Program-made: the position numbers and the translations under genes
Notes under the pieces: generated by a model
Seen by the model: only the letters and a program-made list of their open reading frames with translations
Told to the model about the DNA's origin: nothing
Database searches by the model: none
Shown: piece after piece, positions 7,732 to 17,062 of the stretch
Layout of the letters: each line of letters starts with the position of its first letter
How positions within the stretch are numbered: the first letter of the stretch is position 1
Assembly: GCF_900591205.1 (NCBI RefSeq)
Contig: NZ_UUPU01000033.1
Location: 40,156-104,155, forward strand
DNA length: 64,000 bases
Direction: 5' to 3'
Source: Pseudomonas viridiflava
GTDB lineage: Bacteria > Pseudomonadota > Gammaproteobacteria > Pseudomonadales > Pseudomonadaceae

Positions 7732-9474
7732 TCAGACGAACGCCAGTGCTGCACGCGCGCCGTCTATTGCGCCCAGGTGCTGGGCCAGCCGGGACGGCAG
7801 GTAATCAAAAAAGAAGCCGGCACTTTGCAGCTTGGCGGCACGCAACGGGTGCTCTTCGGGCAACGCCCGAGACACCCGCGCCGCCCGCGCCCAGGCAAAG
7901 GCCAGCAGCGCCACGCCACATAACTGGAGGAAGTCCGGCGCCGCCCGGTAAGGGTATTCGCTGTCTTCCTGCGCGTGTTCACGCAGGGCGTTCACCACCT
8001 TAGCCAGTGAGTCGCACAGGCTGCCCAACGCCTGGGAAAACCCTGCGCACTCGGCGTACTGCGCGCCCTGCCCCGCTTCCCCACGCAATTCGTCCAGCAG
8101 CAAGCCAAACGCCCGACCTTCATCCCCCAGCACCTTGCGCAGTAACAGGTCATTGGCCTGGATCTCGTTACTGCCCTCGTAGATCATCGCAATGCGACTG
8201 TCGCGCAGGGTTTGCTCGATGGCGAATTCGGTAACGTAGCCGTAACCGCCAAAGACCTGCAGTGCATTGCTCGCCTGACGAAAACCCTGCTCAGTGAAAA
8301 ACGCCTTGATGATGGGCGTCAGCAACTGCGCGAGCTGCGCGGCGGCCGGGTCTTGCTGATGTTCGGCCTGATCCAGCAGGTGCGCCGCCCAGTAACCGAT
8401 GGCGCGCATCCCTTCGCTGGTGGTGCGCAGCTCCAGCAATACGCGGCGCATGGCCGGGTGGTAACGGATCGGGTCAGCCGCCTGGGCGGCGACTTCTTCG
8501 GGCCTTGACGGTGCGCGCATTTGCACGCGCTCACTGGCGTAGTGTCGGGCGTTCTGGCACGCGGCCTCGGCATGCCCCAAACCTTGCAGGCCCACATGCA
8601 GGCGCGCCGAATTCATCATCACAAACATCGCCGCCAGGCCCCGATTGGCCTCGCCCACCAACCAGCCATGGGCCGACTCGAACACCAGGGAGCACGTGGC
8701 GCTGCCCTTGATGCCCATCTTATGTTCAATGCCGTCACAGCGCACACCGTTGACCTGGCCATCGTCCAACAGCTTGGGCACCAGGAACAGTGAAATACCG
8801 CGGCTGCCCGGCGGCGCATCGGGCAGACGCGCCAGCACCAGGTGCAGGATATTGGCCGTGAGGTCATGTTCGCCACCGGAGATAAACAGCTTGCTGCCAC
8901 TCAGACGATAACTGCCATCCACCTGGGGCTCGGCCCTGCAACGTAACAAACCGATATCGCTGCCGGCCTGGGGCTCGGTCAGGCACATAGTGGGCAACGC
9001 TTGCCCGCTGACGATTTCGGGCAGGTAGCGGGCCTGCAACCAGGGCTCGCCGTGAGCCTTGAGGCACAGGTAGGCGCCGTGGGCGATGCCGGTGTACATG
9101 GCCCAGGCGTGGTTGCTGGCGTAGAGCATTTCTTGCAAGGCAGCGTCGAGCAGTTGCGGCAAGCCTTGCCCGCCCAGCGCCTCGGCGCACGCCAGCCCTG
9201 GCCAACCGCCTTCGGCATACGTGTGATACGCCTCGGCAAAACCGTCCGGGGTGCTGACCTGGCCTGCCTGCCAACGGCAGCCCTGGCGATCCCCACTGCC
9301 GTTCAACGGTGCCAGCACCCCTTCGCTGAAGCGGGCCGCTTGCTCCAGCACTTGCAGCGCCAGCGGCAGGTCCAACGCTTCGAACGCCGGGTTGCGGCGC
9401 CACGCCTCAGGGGCCTGCAGCCAATGTTCAAGAACAAATTGCATATCGCGCAGGGGCGCCTGATAGCTCCACAT
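7732..9474 (-). CDS. acd: Acyl-CoA dehydrogenase of the ferulate cluster
   Basis: A 580-residue FAD acyl-CoA dehydrogenase of the larger type with a C-terminal extension. Family motifs include CLTEPQAGSDIG (flavin contact), SGSKLFISGGEHDL and QVFGGYGYVTEF. The run MIYEGSNEIQAND carries the Glu expected to be the catalytic base. The start at 9474 (MWSYQAPLRDMQFVLEH) matches the family. In Pseudomonas the gene sits with ech-vdh-fcs-aat and was proposed to serve a beta-oxidation-like alternative to the retro-aldol route for feruloyl-CoA. In well-studied strains that alternative is not the main path, so its role here is uncertain. Confidence 0.88.
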   Translation of the reverse strand: MWSYQAPLRDMQFVLEHWLQAPEAWRRNPAFEALDLPLALQVLEQAARFSEGVLAPLNGSGDRQGCRWQAGQVSTPDGFAEAYHTYAEGGWPGLACAEALGGQGLPQLLDAALQEMLYASNHAWAMYTGIAHGAYLCLKAHGEPWLQARYLPEIVSGQALPTMCLTEPQAGSDIGLLRCRAEPQVDGSYRLSGSKLFISGGEHDLTANILHLVLARLPDAPPGSRGISLFLVPKLLDDGQVNGVRCDGIEHKMGIKGSATCSLVFESAHGWLVGEANRGLAAMFVMMNSARLHVGLQGLGHAEAACQNARHYASERVQMRAPSRPEEVAAQAADPIRYHPAMRRVLLELRTTSEGMRAIGYWAAHLLDQAEHQQDPAAAQLAQLLTPIIKAFFTEQGFRQASNALQVFGGYGYVTEFAIEQTLRDSRIAMIYEGSNEIQANDLLLRKVLGDEGRAFGLLLDELRGEAGQGAQYAECAGFSQALGSLCDSLAKVVNALREHAQEDSEYPYRAAPDFLQLCGVALLAFAWARAARVSRALPEEHPLRAAKLQSAGFFFDYLPSRLAQHLGAIDGARAALAFV

Positions 9475-9508
9475 GGGACACCTCATCGACTAAAAAGGAA
9501 TCGCGCAC

Positions 9509-10750
9509 TCAAGCGCGCCAGGCAGGGTTCTCGATCAGCAAGGCCATGCCCTGCCCGCCGCCCACGCACGCCGCAGCAATCCCGTAGCGCAGGTTGTGCC
9601 GGCGCAATTGCCGCGCCAGGCTCATGACCAGGCGCAGGCCGGTGGCCGCCAATGGATGCCCCAGCGCGAGGGCGCCGCCCTGCACGTTGAGCCGAGCGCT
9701 GTCCAGCTCCAACTCCTGGGCCACCGCCAGCACCTGGGCGGCCTGGGCTTCGTTGATCTCGAAGCGGCCGATGTCGCCCAGGCTCAACCCGCTGCGATGC
9801 AGCAGCAGGCGGATCGCCGGTGCCGGGCCAATGCCCATGAATTCGGGGGCCACCCCAACCACGGCACTGGCCACCAGCCGGGCCAGGGCCGGGCGGGTGC
9901 AGTCGCTGGCACGCCCTACCAGTGCCGCCGCTGCACCGTCGACCACCGCACAACTGTTGCCGGCGGTTTGCACCCCATCGGCATGCACGGCGCGCAAACG
10001 TGCCAGGGCAGCCAGGTCGGTGGGCCGTGGGTGGCTGTCCTCGCTGACCACGCCCGTGTGGCGCGCCAGGCTGATACGCCGCGATTGATAGCCCTCAAGC
10101 TCGAACACCTGGTTATCCACCGGCACGCGCTCTTCTGCCCAAACGCCCTCACGTTGCGCCTGCAACGCCCGCTGATGGCTGTCGCAGGCATAGCGATCCA
10201 CAGCCTCGCGGCTCAGGCCATAACGCCGCGCCAGGTTATCGGCGGTGGCGATCATGTCCAGGCCGGGGGCCGGATCGTACAGCGCCTCCCAGAGAAAATC
10301 CTTGAATTGCACCTCGCCCCCCAGACGGAACCCGCCCCGGTGGGTGTAGGCGGCAATCGGGTTGCGGGACATCGACTCGGCCGCCACACACAAGGCCAGT
10401 TGCACCTCGTCGCGCAGCTGTTCAGCGGCCTGGCGCAACAGCTCGAAACCGGTGGCGCAGATGCGCTGCACCCCCAGCGCCGGGACCGATTGCGCGACAC
10501 CGCTGTACAACCCGATATGCCGTGGCAGCAAGTAGGCATCGAAGCTGGCCTGGGCCATGGAGCCGGCCAGCACACTGTCCACTGCCCGCGCTTCGATGCC
10601 GGCGCGGGCCAGCACTTCACGGCCCACCTTGATCCCCAGGTCGATGGGTGACACCTGGGACAGCGCCCCGCCGAGGTCGACCCACGGCGTGCGCACCGCC
10701 TCGATAATCGCTACATCGGCAAACGCCGAATATTGCCCGGTGCCGCTCAC
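9509..10750 (-). CDS. aat: Thiolase of the ferulate cluster
   Basis: A 413-residue thiolase-fold acetyl-CoA acyltransferase. The nucleophilic Cys is C98 in QRICATGFELL. The second half has the His of GHPLAATG and the Cys of AACVGGGQGMAL. It overlaps fcs by 4 bp and precedes acd by 34 bp in the same direction, so it is an operon member. Known homologues in Pseudomonas ferulate clusters are named aat. Together with acd it could complete a CoA-dependent beta-oxidative side-chain cleavage, but no dedicated 3-hydroxyacyl dehydrogenase is seen here. Confidence 0.88.
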   Translation of the reverse strand: MSGTGQYSAFADVAIIEAVRTPWVDLGGALSQVSPIDLGIKVGREVLARAGIEARAVDSVLAGSMAQASFDAYLLPRHIGLYSGVAQSVPALGVQRICATGFELLRQAAEQLRDEVQLALCVAAESMSRNPIAAYTHRGGFRLGGEVQFKDFLWEALYDPAPGLDMIATADNLARRYGLSREAVDRYACDSHQRALQAQREGVWAEERVPVDNQVFELEGYQSRRISLARHTGVVSEDSHPRPTDLAALARLRAVHADGVQTAGNSCAVVDGAAAALVGRASDCTRPALARLVASAVVGVAPEFMGIGPAPAIRLLLHRSGLSLGDIGRFEINEAQAAQVLAVAQELELDSARLNVQGGALALGHPLAATGLRLVMSLARQLRRHNLRYGIAAACVGGGQGMALLIENPAWRA

Positions 10751-12639
10751 GGCTTGGGCCCGGCGCGCAGAATCGTCGGGTCTTCACCGCGATACAACGC
10801 TTCAACCTTGGCCGCACGCCATTGCAGTACCGCCCGCTGGTTGATCGAACCTTTGTCGGTAATTTCCCCACGGTCGATGGACGCTGGTTCGTCGAGCACG
10901 GCAATCCACTCCAGGCGACTGGCATTGCCGGTGGCCTCGCGATTGAGCCGCTGCAACCAGTCGCCGAACCAGTCGCGCACCGGCGCGCTGGCCAGCACCT
11001 CGGCGTCGCTGGCCTCGGCGTTGAGGCCCGCCAACCGGCGGCATTCGTAGGGCCTAGGGAACACCAGCGCCCCCAGGCATTCGCGGTCCGGCGCGGCAAT
11101 CACCAGGTCCTGCACATACGGCGAGCCTTCGAGCACCGCACGATTGCGCAACGGGCCGACGCTGACAAATACCCCGGAAGACAGCTTGAAGTCTTCGGCG
11201 ATTCGCCCGTCGAACATCAGCCCCAATTGCGGCTGATGGGGGTCGGCGAGCTTGATCGCATCACCGGAGCAGTAATAACCCTGCTCATCGAACACCTCGG
11301 CGGTTTGTTCTGGCGCACGCCAATACCCCGGCATGATGTGCGGCCCGCGAAAGCGCCCTTCGAACTTGCCGTCCACCGGCACCAGGCGCACCTCGCAACC
11401 CGGTGCGGGCAAACCGATATAACCGGCCATGGACAACGGCCCGGTGGTGAAGGTGCAGGACGGCGCGGCTTCGGTCATACCAAGCCCGGCCATCATGCGG
11501 ATGCGTTCGCCGCAGTGCTTTTCGGCCACACGGTCGAGGCGGTCCCAGATACTTTGCGAAAGGCCGGCGGCGGCGAAGAAGAACAGCTTCATCCGCGCAA
11601 AAAACCGCTCGCGCAGCTCGGCGTCCTGTTCCAGGGCGCTGACCAGTTCTTCCCAGCCCTTGGGCACCGTCAGGTAGGCGGTGGGCGAAATATCCTTGAG
11701 GTTGCGCAGGGTCTGCGCAAACCCTTGAACCGTGGGTTTGCCATCGTCGAGGTAAAAGGTGCCGCCGTTGTAGAGCACGATGCCGACGTTGTGGCTGCCG
11801 CCAAAGGTATGGTTCCACGGCAGCCAGTCCACCAGCACCGGGGGCTCCTCGCCGAACACCGGAAACGTCTGCAAGAGCATTTGCTGGTTGGCGCAGAGCA
11901 TGCGCTGAGTGGTGATCACTGCCTTGGGCAGTTTGGTCGAGCCCGAGGTAAACAGGAACTTGGCGATGCTGTCGGGGCCGGTGGCCCTGAAGGCCGCATC
12001 GGCCTCGGCGCCGGCCGGGGTTTGCAACAGGCTGGCGAAGCTGACCTGAGTGCGCCCGGGCACCTGGCCGCGCACGCTGATCAGCGGCGTCTCGGCCGGC
12101 AGTACGGCGTCAATCGCACGCTGGTAAGCCTGCGCATCGCTGACAAACACCAGCCCCGGTTGCAGCAGATCGCACACATGCCGCAGCTTGGCGAAATCCT
12201 GGGACAACAACGAATAAGCCGGCGATACCGGGCAGTACGGAATGCCCGCGTACATAGCGCCAAGGGCCACCTGCAAATGCTCGATGTCGTTGCCCGACAG
12301 CAAGGCCAGTGGCTTATCTGCCGACAGCCCATAACTCAGCAAACCCTGGGCAATGGCGCGCACGCTGGCGAGCATCTCGCGGTAGCTGACGCGGCGCCAA
12401 TCACCCCCGGCCTGGCGGGCGGCAATAAACGTCTGCTCGGGCCGCACATCGGCCCAATGCACCAGGCGATCGAGCAAGCGCACCGGCAATTCGGCCAGCG
12501 GCTCCAGGGAGCGCATATGCAACACGCCGTGCTCTTCTGTGACCGCCACCGGTGCGTGGCCGATGGAGACCTCGCGGTATCGCGGCGCGAGCTGGGGTTG
12601 CGATCTGAATTCGGAACTCACAAGGATGTCCTCCATCAA
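10747..12639 (-). CDS. fcs: Feruloyl-CoA synthetase
   Basis: A 630-residue acyl-adenylate-forming ligase that activates ferulate (and probably p-coumarate and caffeate) to the CoA thioester, using ATP. The AMP-binding loop is FLFTSGSTKLPKAVI near residue 230, followed by DWLPWNHTFGGSHN, and the hinge region has YCSGDAIKLADP. The N terminus resembles Pseudomonas Fcs. It is followed by aat with a 4-bp overlap and preceded by vdh after 44 bp. It is the committing step of the cluster, feeding the hydratase/lyase encoded by ech. Confidence 0.93.
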   Translation of the reverse strand: MMEDILVSSEFRSQPQLAPRYREVSIGHAPVAVTEEHGVLHMRSLEPLAELPVRLLDRLVHWADVRPEQTFIAARQAGGDWRRVSYREMLASVRAIAQGLLSYGLSADKPLALLSGNDIEHLQVALGAMYAGIPYCPVSPAYSLLSQDFAKLRHVCDLLQPGLVFVSDAQAYQRAIDAVLPAETPLISVRGQVPGRTQVSFASLLQTPAGAEADAAFRATGPDSIAKFLFTSGSTKLPKAVITTQRMLCANQQMLLQTFPVFGEEPPVLVDWLPWNHTFGGSHNVGIVLYNGGTFYLDDGKPTVQGFAQTLRNLKDISPTAYLTVPKGWEELVSALEQDAELRERFFARMKLFFFAAAGLSQSIWDRLDRVAEKHCGERIRMMAGLGMTEAAPSCTFTTGPLSMAGYIGLPAPGCEVRLVPVDGKFEGRFRGPHIMPGYWRAPEQTAEVFDEQGYYCSGDAIKLADPHQPQLGLMFDGRIAEDFKLSSGVFVSVGPLRNRAVLEGSPYVQDLVIAAPDRECLGALVFPRPYECRRLAGLNAEASDAEVLASAPVRDWFGDWLQRLNREATGNASRLEWIAVLDEPASIDRGEITDKGSINQRAVLQWRAAKVEALYRGEDPTILRAGPKP

Positions 12640-12683
12640 GGCGGAGCAAAGCCGCCTTGTTATTGTTATGTCGCGGCGCGTGC

Positions 12684-14132
12684 TCAGATCGGGTAGTGCC
12701 GTGGCCCATGCTGCAAGGTCACCCAGCGCAATTGCGTGAAGTGCTCGATCGACGCCTTACCGCCAAAGCTGCCGTAGCCGCTGGACTTGACCCCACCAAA
12801 GGGCATCTGCGCCTCGTCATGCACGGTCGGGCCGTTGATGTGGCAAATGCCCGATTCCACCCGTTGCGCCAGGGCCAGGGCACGGCCGGTGTCGCGGCTG
12901 AAGATCGCCGCCGACAAACCGAATTCGGAGTCGTTGGCCAGGCGCAGCAACGCCTCATCGCCGTCACCGCGCAGCAGCACCGCCACCGGGCCGAAGGACT
13001 CCTCTCGGTACAGGCGCATGTGCTCGGTGACGCCATCTATCAGGGTCGGTTGCAGGATGCTGCCGTCCAGTTGACCACCGGCTACCAGCCGCGCGCCCTT
13101 GGCCAGCGCATCGTCGATCAGGGCCTTGATGCGCGTTCCGGCACTGGCATCCACCAAGGAACCCAGCACCGACTCCGGCGCAGCGGGATCGCCGGCGCGC
13201 AGGGTCGCGACCTTGGCCGCCAGCTTGGCGACAAACGCATCGGCGACCTTGACGTCGACAATCAGGCGCTCGGTGGACATGCAGATCTGCCCTTGGTTGA
13301 AGTAGGCGCCAAAGGCCGCCGCCGCCACCGCCGCGTCCAAATCAGCGTCGTCGAGCACCAGCAACGGCGCCTTGCCGCCCAGTTCCAGCAACGCCGGCTT
13401 GAGGTGACGCGCCGACAGCTCGCCGACAATCCGCCCGACATGGGTCGAGCCGGTGAAGTTGACTCGCCGCACCGCCGGGTTGGCGATCAGCCGTTCGACA
13501 ATCGCGGCAGCATCCGCCGGGGCGTTGCTGATGACGTTGACCACGCCGTCACCCAGGCCAGCATCCTGCAACACCTGACCCATCAGACGGTGCACCGCCG
13601 GGCTCAGCTCCGAAGCTTTGAGCACCACGGTATTGCCGCAGGCGAGCGGCATGGCAATGGCGCGGGTCGCGAGGATGACCGGGGCATTCCACGGCGCAAT
13701 CCCGAGCACCACGCCACACGGCTGCCGCAAGGCCATGGCGAAGCTGCCGGGCACATCGGAGGGGATCACATCGCCAGTGATCTGGGTGGTCATGGAGGCC
13801 GCTTCGCGCAGGATGTTGGCTGCCAGGCGCACGTTGAAGCCATACCAGTTGGCCATGGCGCCGGTCTCGCCGGCGGCCGCGATAAATTCGGCGCTGCGCG
13901 CCTGCAACTGCTCGGCGGCCTTGAGCAACCGCGTGCGGCGTTCGTTGGGCGCCAGCGCTGCCCACGCGGGGAACGCGGCCTGGGCGGCGGCCACGGCGGC
14001 GTCGGCATCTTCCAGGGTGGCGGCGGCGACCCGCGAGACCACTTCACCGGTCACCGGGTTGCGACGTTCGAAGGTTCGGCCGTCGCGGGCGGGGCACGAC
14101 TGGCCGCCGATCAACAGGGGCACGTCCAGCAT
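12684..14132 (-). CDS. vdh: Vanillin dehydrogenase
   Basis: A 482-residue NAD(P)+-dependent aldehyde dehydrogenase oxidising vanillin to vanillate, the substrate of VanAB. The catalytic residues are E250 (LELGGKAPL) and C284 (GQICMSTERL); the Rossmann-type FTGSTHVGR is at residues 226-234. The length equals known Pseudomonas Vdh proteins. It lies between ech (77 bp gap) and fcs, the canonical order, so it should be induced with them. Confidence 0.93.
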   Translation of the reverse strand: MLDVPLLIGGQSCPARDGRTFERRNPVTGEVVSRVAAATLEDADAAVAAAQAAFPAWAALAPNERRTRLLKAAEQLQARSAEFIAAAGETGAMANWYGFNVRLAANILREAASMTTQITGDVIPSDVPGSFAMALRQPCGVVLGIAPWNAPVILATRAIAMPLACGNTVVLKASELSPAVHRLMGQVLQDAGLGDGVVNVISNAPADAAAIVERLIANPAVRRVNFTGSTHVGRIVGELSARHLKPALLELGGKAPLLVLDDADLDAAVAAAAFGAYFNQGQICMSTERLIVDVKVADAFVAKLAAKVATLRAGDPAAPESVLGSLVDASAGTRIKALIDDALAKGARLVAGGQLDGSILQPTLIDGVTEHMRLYREESFGPVAVLLRGDGDEALLRLANDSEFGLSAAIFSRDTGRALALAQRVESGICHINGPTVHDEAQMPFGGVKSSGYGSFGGKASIEHFTQLRWVTLQHGPRHYPI

Positions 14133-14209
14133 GGTGATTCCTCTTTATTGTCTTTATCGGGAATACGTTCAAGCAGAGTCACAGCAGCGCGGCCCGCAGG
14201 CCGCACACT

Positions 14210-15040
14210 TCAGCGTTTATACGCCTGCAGGCCAGGCTTGATGCTCTTGTCGTCGAGGAATTGTTTCATGCCCTGCTCGCGACCGCCTTCGGTGTCGAGC
14301 AAGCGCGACTGATCGAGCTTGGCGTAGAGGTAATCCTCGTTTTGCTCCCAGGTCAGCTCGCGGCAACGCTTGAAGCCATGCTTGGCCGCACGCAGCACCA
14401 CCGGGTTTTTCTCCAGCAGGTTGCGCGCCAGTTCAATCGTCACTTCGCGCAGTTGGGCCAACGGCACGCTCTCGTTGACCAGGCCCATTTCGGCAGCTTT
14501 CTGCCCGCCGAAGGTCTTGCCGGTCATGATGTAGTACAGCGACTGGCGATGGCCCACGGTGTCGGCCATGGCCTTGCTGACGAGGTTGCCCGGCGGGATG
14601 CCCCAGTTGATTTCCGAGAGGCCGAAGGTGGCTTCGTCGGCGCAGATCGCCAGGTCACACGCCACCAGCGGGCTGAAACCGCCGCCGAAGCACCAGCCAT
14701 TGACCATGGCGATGGTCGGCTTGGCGTACATGCGCAGCAGTTTCCATTGCCATTGCGAGGCTTCGCGGCGGATTTTTTCCTGGAGGATTTCCGGGCCCGC
14801 GTCCACTTCGCGAAAGTACTCCTTGAGGTCCATGCCCGCGGTCCAGGCTTCGCCCGCACCGGTCAGCACCAGCACACCGGCGGCCGGGTCCTGTTCCAGG
14901 GTTTCCAGCACGTCGATCATTTCCCGGTTCAGGGTGGGGCTCATGGCGTTGCGTTTTTCCGGGCGATTGAGAATGACCCAGGCGATGCCTTCCTCGATCT
15001 CGACTTTGACGGTGGTCCAACGGCCTTCGTAATTGCTCAT
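14210..15040 (-). CDS. ech: p-Hydroxycinnamoyl-CoA hydratase/lyase (enoyl-CoA hydratase/aldolase)
   Basis: A 276-residue crotonase-fold enzyme that hydrates feruloyl-CoA and splits the product into vanillin and acetyl-CoA by a retro-aldol step. The length equals the characterised P. fluorescens AN103 enzyme. M70, G120 (oxyanion region GWCFGG) and E143 (LSEINWGIPP) fall at the positions important in that enzyme. The start at 15040 (MSNYEGRWTTVKVEIEEG) is chosen over an upstream in-frame Met because it matches the family. It is the first gene of the operon ech-vdh-fcs-aat-acd and has a strong promoter at 15078-15106 overlapped by a MarR-type dyad. Confidence 0.95.
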   Translation of the reverse strand: MSNYEGRWTTVKVEIEEGIAWVILNRPEKRNAMSPTLNREMIDVLETLEQDPAAGVLVLTGAGEAWTAGMDLKEYFREVDAGPEILQEKIRREASQWQWKLLRMYAKPTIAMVNGWCFGGGFSPLVACDLAICADEATFGLSEINWGIPPGNLVSKAMADTVGHRQSLYYIMTGKTFGGQKAAEMGLVNESVPLAQLREVTIELARNLLEKNPVVLRAAKHGFKRCRELTWEQNEDYLYAKLDQSRLLDTEGGREQGMKQFLDDKSIKPGLQAYKR

Positions 15041-15077
15041 GGCGGTACGCTCTTGTTCTGGGTGTGAAGATGATTCG

Positions 15078-15106
15078 AAATTAAACCGCAAATATAGTTA
15101 TGTCAA
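15078..15106 (-). promoter_or_regulatory. Sigma-70 promoter of the ech operon
   Basis: Read on the minus strand: TTGACA (complement of 15101-15106), a 17-bp spacer, then TAATTT (complement of 15078-15083). Transcription would start near 15071, about 30 nt before the ech ATG at 15040. The -35 box lies in the spacer of the dyad at 15094-15114. Confidence 0.65.
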
Positions 15107-15114
15107 TTAACTAT
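15094..15114. promoter_or_regulatory. MarR-type operator at the ech promoter
   Basis: ATAGTTA (15094-15100) and TAACTAT (15108-15114) form a perfect 7-bp inverted repeat with a 7-bp spacer. The dyad covers the ech -35 region and lies 139 bp before the divergent marR start. The geometry fits a MarR dimer that would be released by feruloyl-CoA or ferulate; the ligand is an inference from related hydroxycinnamate regulators. Confidence 0.6.
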
Positions 15115-15252
15115 TAACCCTCGTAACCAATATTTCTCGCGTTTAAAACTCGTGCGTTTCAGGCGACGTGAAAACCCGCCATAGCCATGACGCGTCAACC
15201 CCGGCAAACTAGATAGCTTTCTTAACCTCCATTTCCGAGGACTGCACTGCTA

Positions 15253-15741
15253 ATGGCCAAGCCTTCCACTATCGCCGCCACCAGCCAGGCCCTGCCCGAC
15301 AACGAAGAGGTACGGCCGCCGCTGGATTCAGCCCTGGACGACCTGATCGGTTACGCCATGCGCCGTGCGCAACTCAAGTTGTTCCAGAACCTGATCGGCC
15401 GGCTTTCCGAGCATGACCTGCGCCCCGCCCAGTTCTCGGCCCTGGCGATCATCGAGCAGAACCCCGGCCTGATGCAGGCCGACCTGGCCCGCGCCCTGGC
15501 CATCGAGCCACCCCAGGTCGTGCCGTTGCTGAACAAGCTGGAAAGCCGCGCCCTCGCCGTGCGGGTGCGTTGCAAGCCGGACAAACGCTCCTACGGGATC
15601 TTCCTCAGCAAGACCGGCGAAACCCTGCTCAAGGAACTCAAGGACATCGCCGCCCAGAGCGACCTGGACGCCACCGCAGCCCTGGCCGTCGAAGAACGTG
15701 CAGAGCTGCTGCGCTTGCTCAAGAAGGTCTATCAGGACTGA
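15253..15741 (+). CDS. MarR-family regulator of ferulate catabolism
   Basis: A 162-residue MarR winged-helix protein. The core runs from about residue 45 (QNLIGRLSEHDLRPAQFSALAIIEQNPGLMQADLARALAIEPPQVVPLLNKLESRALAVR) into the wing CKPDKRSYGIFLSKTGE. It is divergent from ech, with an inverted repeat between the genes. In related bacteria MarR proteins at this position (FerR/HcaR/CouR type) repress hydroxycinnamate genes and respond to the CoA thioester. It probably controls the ech operon and perhaps the neighbouring porin and MFS genes. Confidence 0.88.
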   Translation: MAKPSTIAATSQALPDNEEVRPPLDSALDDLIGYAMRRAQLKLFQNLIGRLSEHDLRPAQFSALAIIEQNPGLMQADLARALAIEPPQVVPLLNKLESRALAVRVRCKPDKRSYGIFLSKTGETLLKELKDIAAQSDLDATAALAVEERAELLRLLKKVYQD

Positions 15742-15745
15742 TCGG

Positions 15746-17062
15746 CTACCAGAGCGCCACGGTGTAGAGCACCAGGAAACGGGTCTGGTTTTCATCGCGA
15801 AAAGCCGCGCCGCTCGGGAAGTCATTGCGGTAGATCGACTTGCGCGCCATGAACCCCACGTTCTTCAGCGGGCCGCTCTGGATCACATAGCCCAACTCCA
15901 TCTGGAACTCGCGCTCCTTGCGGTCTTCGGCATTGAAGGCTGCCAGTTCGATGTTGTCACCGCGCACATAGCGCAGCCGGCTTTTGAGCCCCGGCACACC
16001 GGATGCTGCAAAGTCGTAGTCATAAATCGCCTGCCACGTGCGCTCCTTGGCGTTGAGAAAGTCCGAACTCATGGTCAGTTCGCTCATGCCCATCAGCTCG
16101 GTGCCGGAGATATACGGCGTGGCCGTGTCCCCGCTGGAATGCATATAGCCCAGGCTGAGTCGGTGCCCGCCCAGACGGTAGCCAAACAGCGCCGAGAGGT
16201 TACGGTTATCCACGTTGCCCGCCTTGGCACTGCCGTCCTCGCGGCTGAAAAAGCTGCGTAGGTCACTGGTCAGCACGCCGTCGCCCACCGGCAGGTTGTG
16301 CAGCAACGCCAGGGTGTCTTGCTGGTAAAGGTCCGCGACCTCGGCGTGATAGGCGCGCAGGCTGAGGTCTTTGTTGACTTGGTAATCTCCGCCGACATAA
16401 GCCAGGTGCGACGTGGTGGCGGTGGCGTTGAAACGCCGGTTGGGCGACGCGATGGTCATGGCCTGGTAGTCGGTGGAGTCGCGCTTGTTGATGCGGTCGA
16501 TATAGCCGGTGTTGAGGGTCAGCCCGTCGATATCCCTGGAGCTCAAAGTGGTGCCGCGAAAGGTCTGCGGCAGCAGGCGCGACGGGCTGGCAAAGGCGAA
16601 CGGCAGGAAGATCGACACGTCACCGGCCTTCACCGTGGTTTGGGCAAACCGCAGCTTGGCGGTAGGCGCCAGCCGCGAGTACTCATCGGCCGCACGCTTG
16701 CTACTGGCTGACACCGGCAACAACTCGGTGCCGCTGCGGTCCGGTGAAGAGTCGAGCTTGACCCCCATCAGCCCACGCATATCCAGGCCAAACCCGATGG
16801 GCCCAGGCGTATACCCCGACTCCAGGTTGAGGATGAACGCCTGGGCCCATTCCCTTGCGGCGGTCTTGGCCCCGTCGTCCTTGTAGTCACGGTCCAGGTA
16901 GTAGTTGCGCAGCGTCAGGGTGCCGTGGCTGTCGTCGATAAACCCCGCCGCCCACAGCGGCATAGGCAGGACACTGAGCATCAGCAGTGCGCTGATCAGG
17001 CGTGAGGGGGTGTTCGACACACAACCGGCGGCCGCGACGGCACCCGTAGAGAGTTTTGGCAT
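15746..17062 (-). CDS. OprD-family outer-membrane porin
   Basis: A 438-residue outer-membrane channel of the OprD/OpdK family that takes up aromatic acids. The start at 17062 (MPKLSTGAVAAAG) gives a long signal peptide ending near PMPLWA/AGFIDDSHGTLTLRNYYLDRDYKD, the usual mature OprD start. The C terminus NQTRFLVLYTVALW ends in an aromatic residue as for barrel proteins. It converges on the MarR gene with a 4-bp gap and is divergent from the MFS gene. Position suggests ferulate or vanillate entry. Confidence 0.9.
   Translation of the reverse strand: MPKLSTGAVAAAGCVSNTPSRLISALLMLSVLPMPLWAAGFIDDSHGTLTLRNYYLDRDYKDDGAKTAAREWAQAFILNLESGYTPGPIGFGLDMRGLMGVKLDSSPDRSGTELLPVSASSKRAADEYSRLAPTAKLRFAQTTVKAGDVSIFLPFAFASPSRLLPQTFRGTTLSSRDIDGLTLNTGYIDRINKRDSTDYQAMTIASPNRRFNATATTSHLAYVGGDYQVNKDLSLRAYHAEVADLYQQDTLALLHNLPVGDGVLTSDLRSFFSREDGSAKAGNVDNRNLSALFGYRLGGHRLSLGYMHSSGDTATPYISGTELMGMSELTMSSDFLNAKERTWQAIYDYDFAASGVPGLKSRLRYVRGDNIELAAFNAEDRKEREFQMELGYVIQSGPLKNVGFMARKSIYRNDFPSGAAFRDENQTRFLVLYTVALW

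Noticed and set aside
10822..12696. 624-codon open frame on the plus strand
   Set aside because: It is antisense to fcs, an unmistakable feruloyl-CoA synthetase. The protein is Arg/His/Gly-rich and resembles no family; long antisense frames are common in high-GC DNA.
12657..14312. 551-codon open frame on the plus strand
   Set aside because: Antisense to vdh and the end of ech; composition is typical of a shadow frame.
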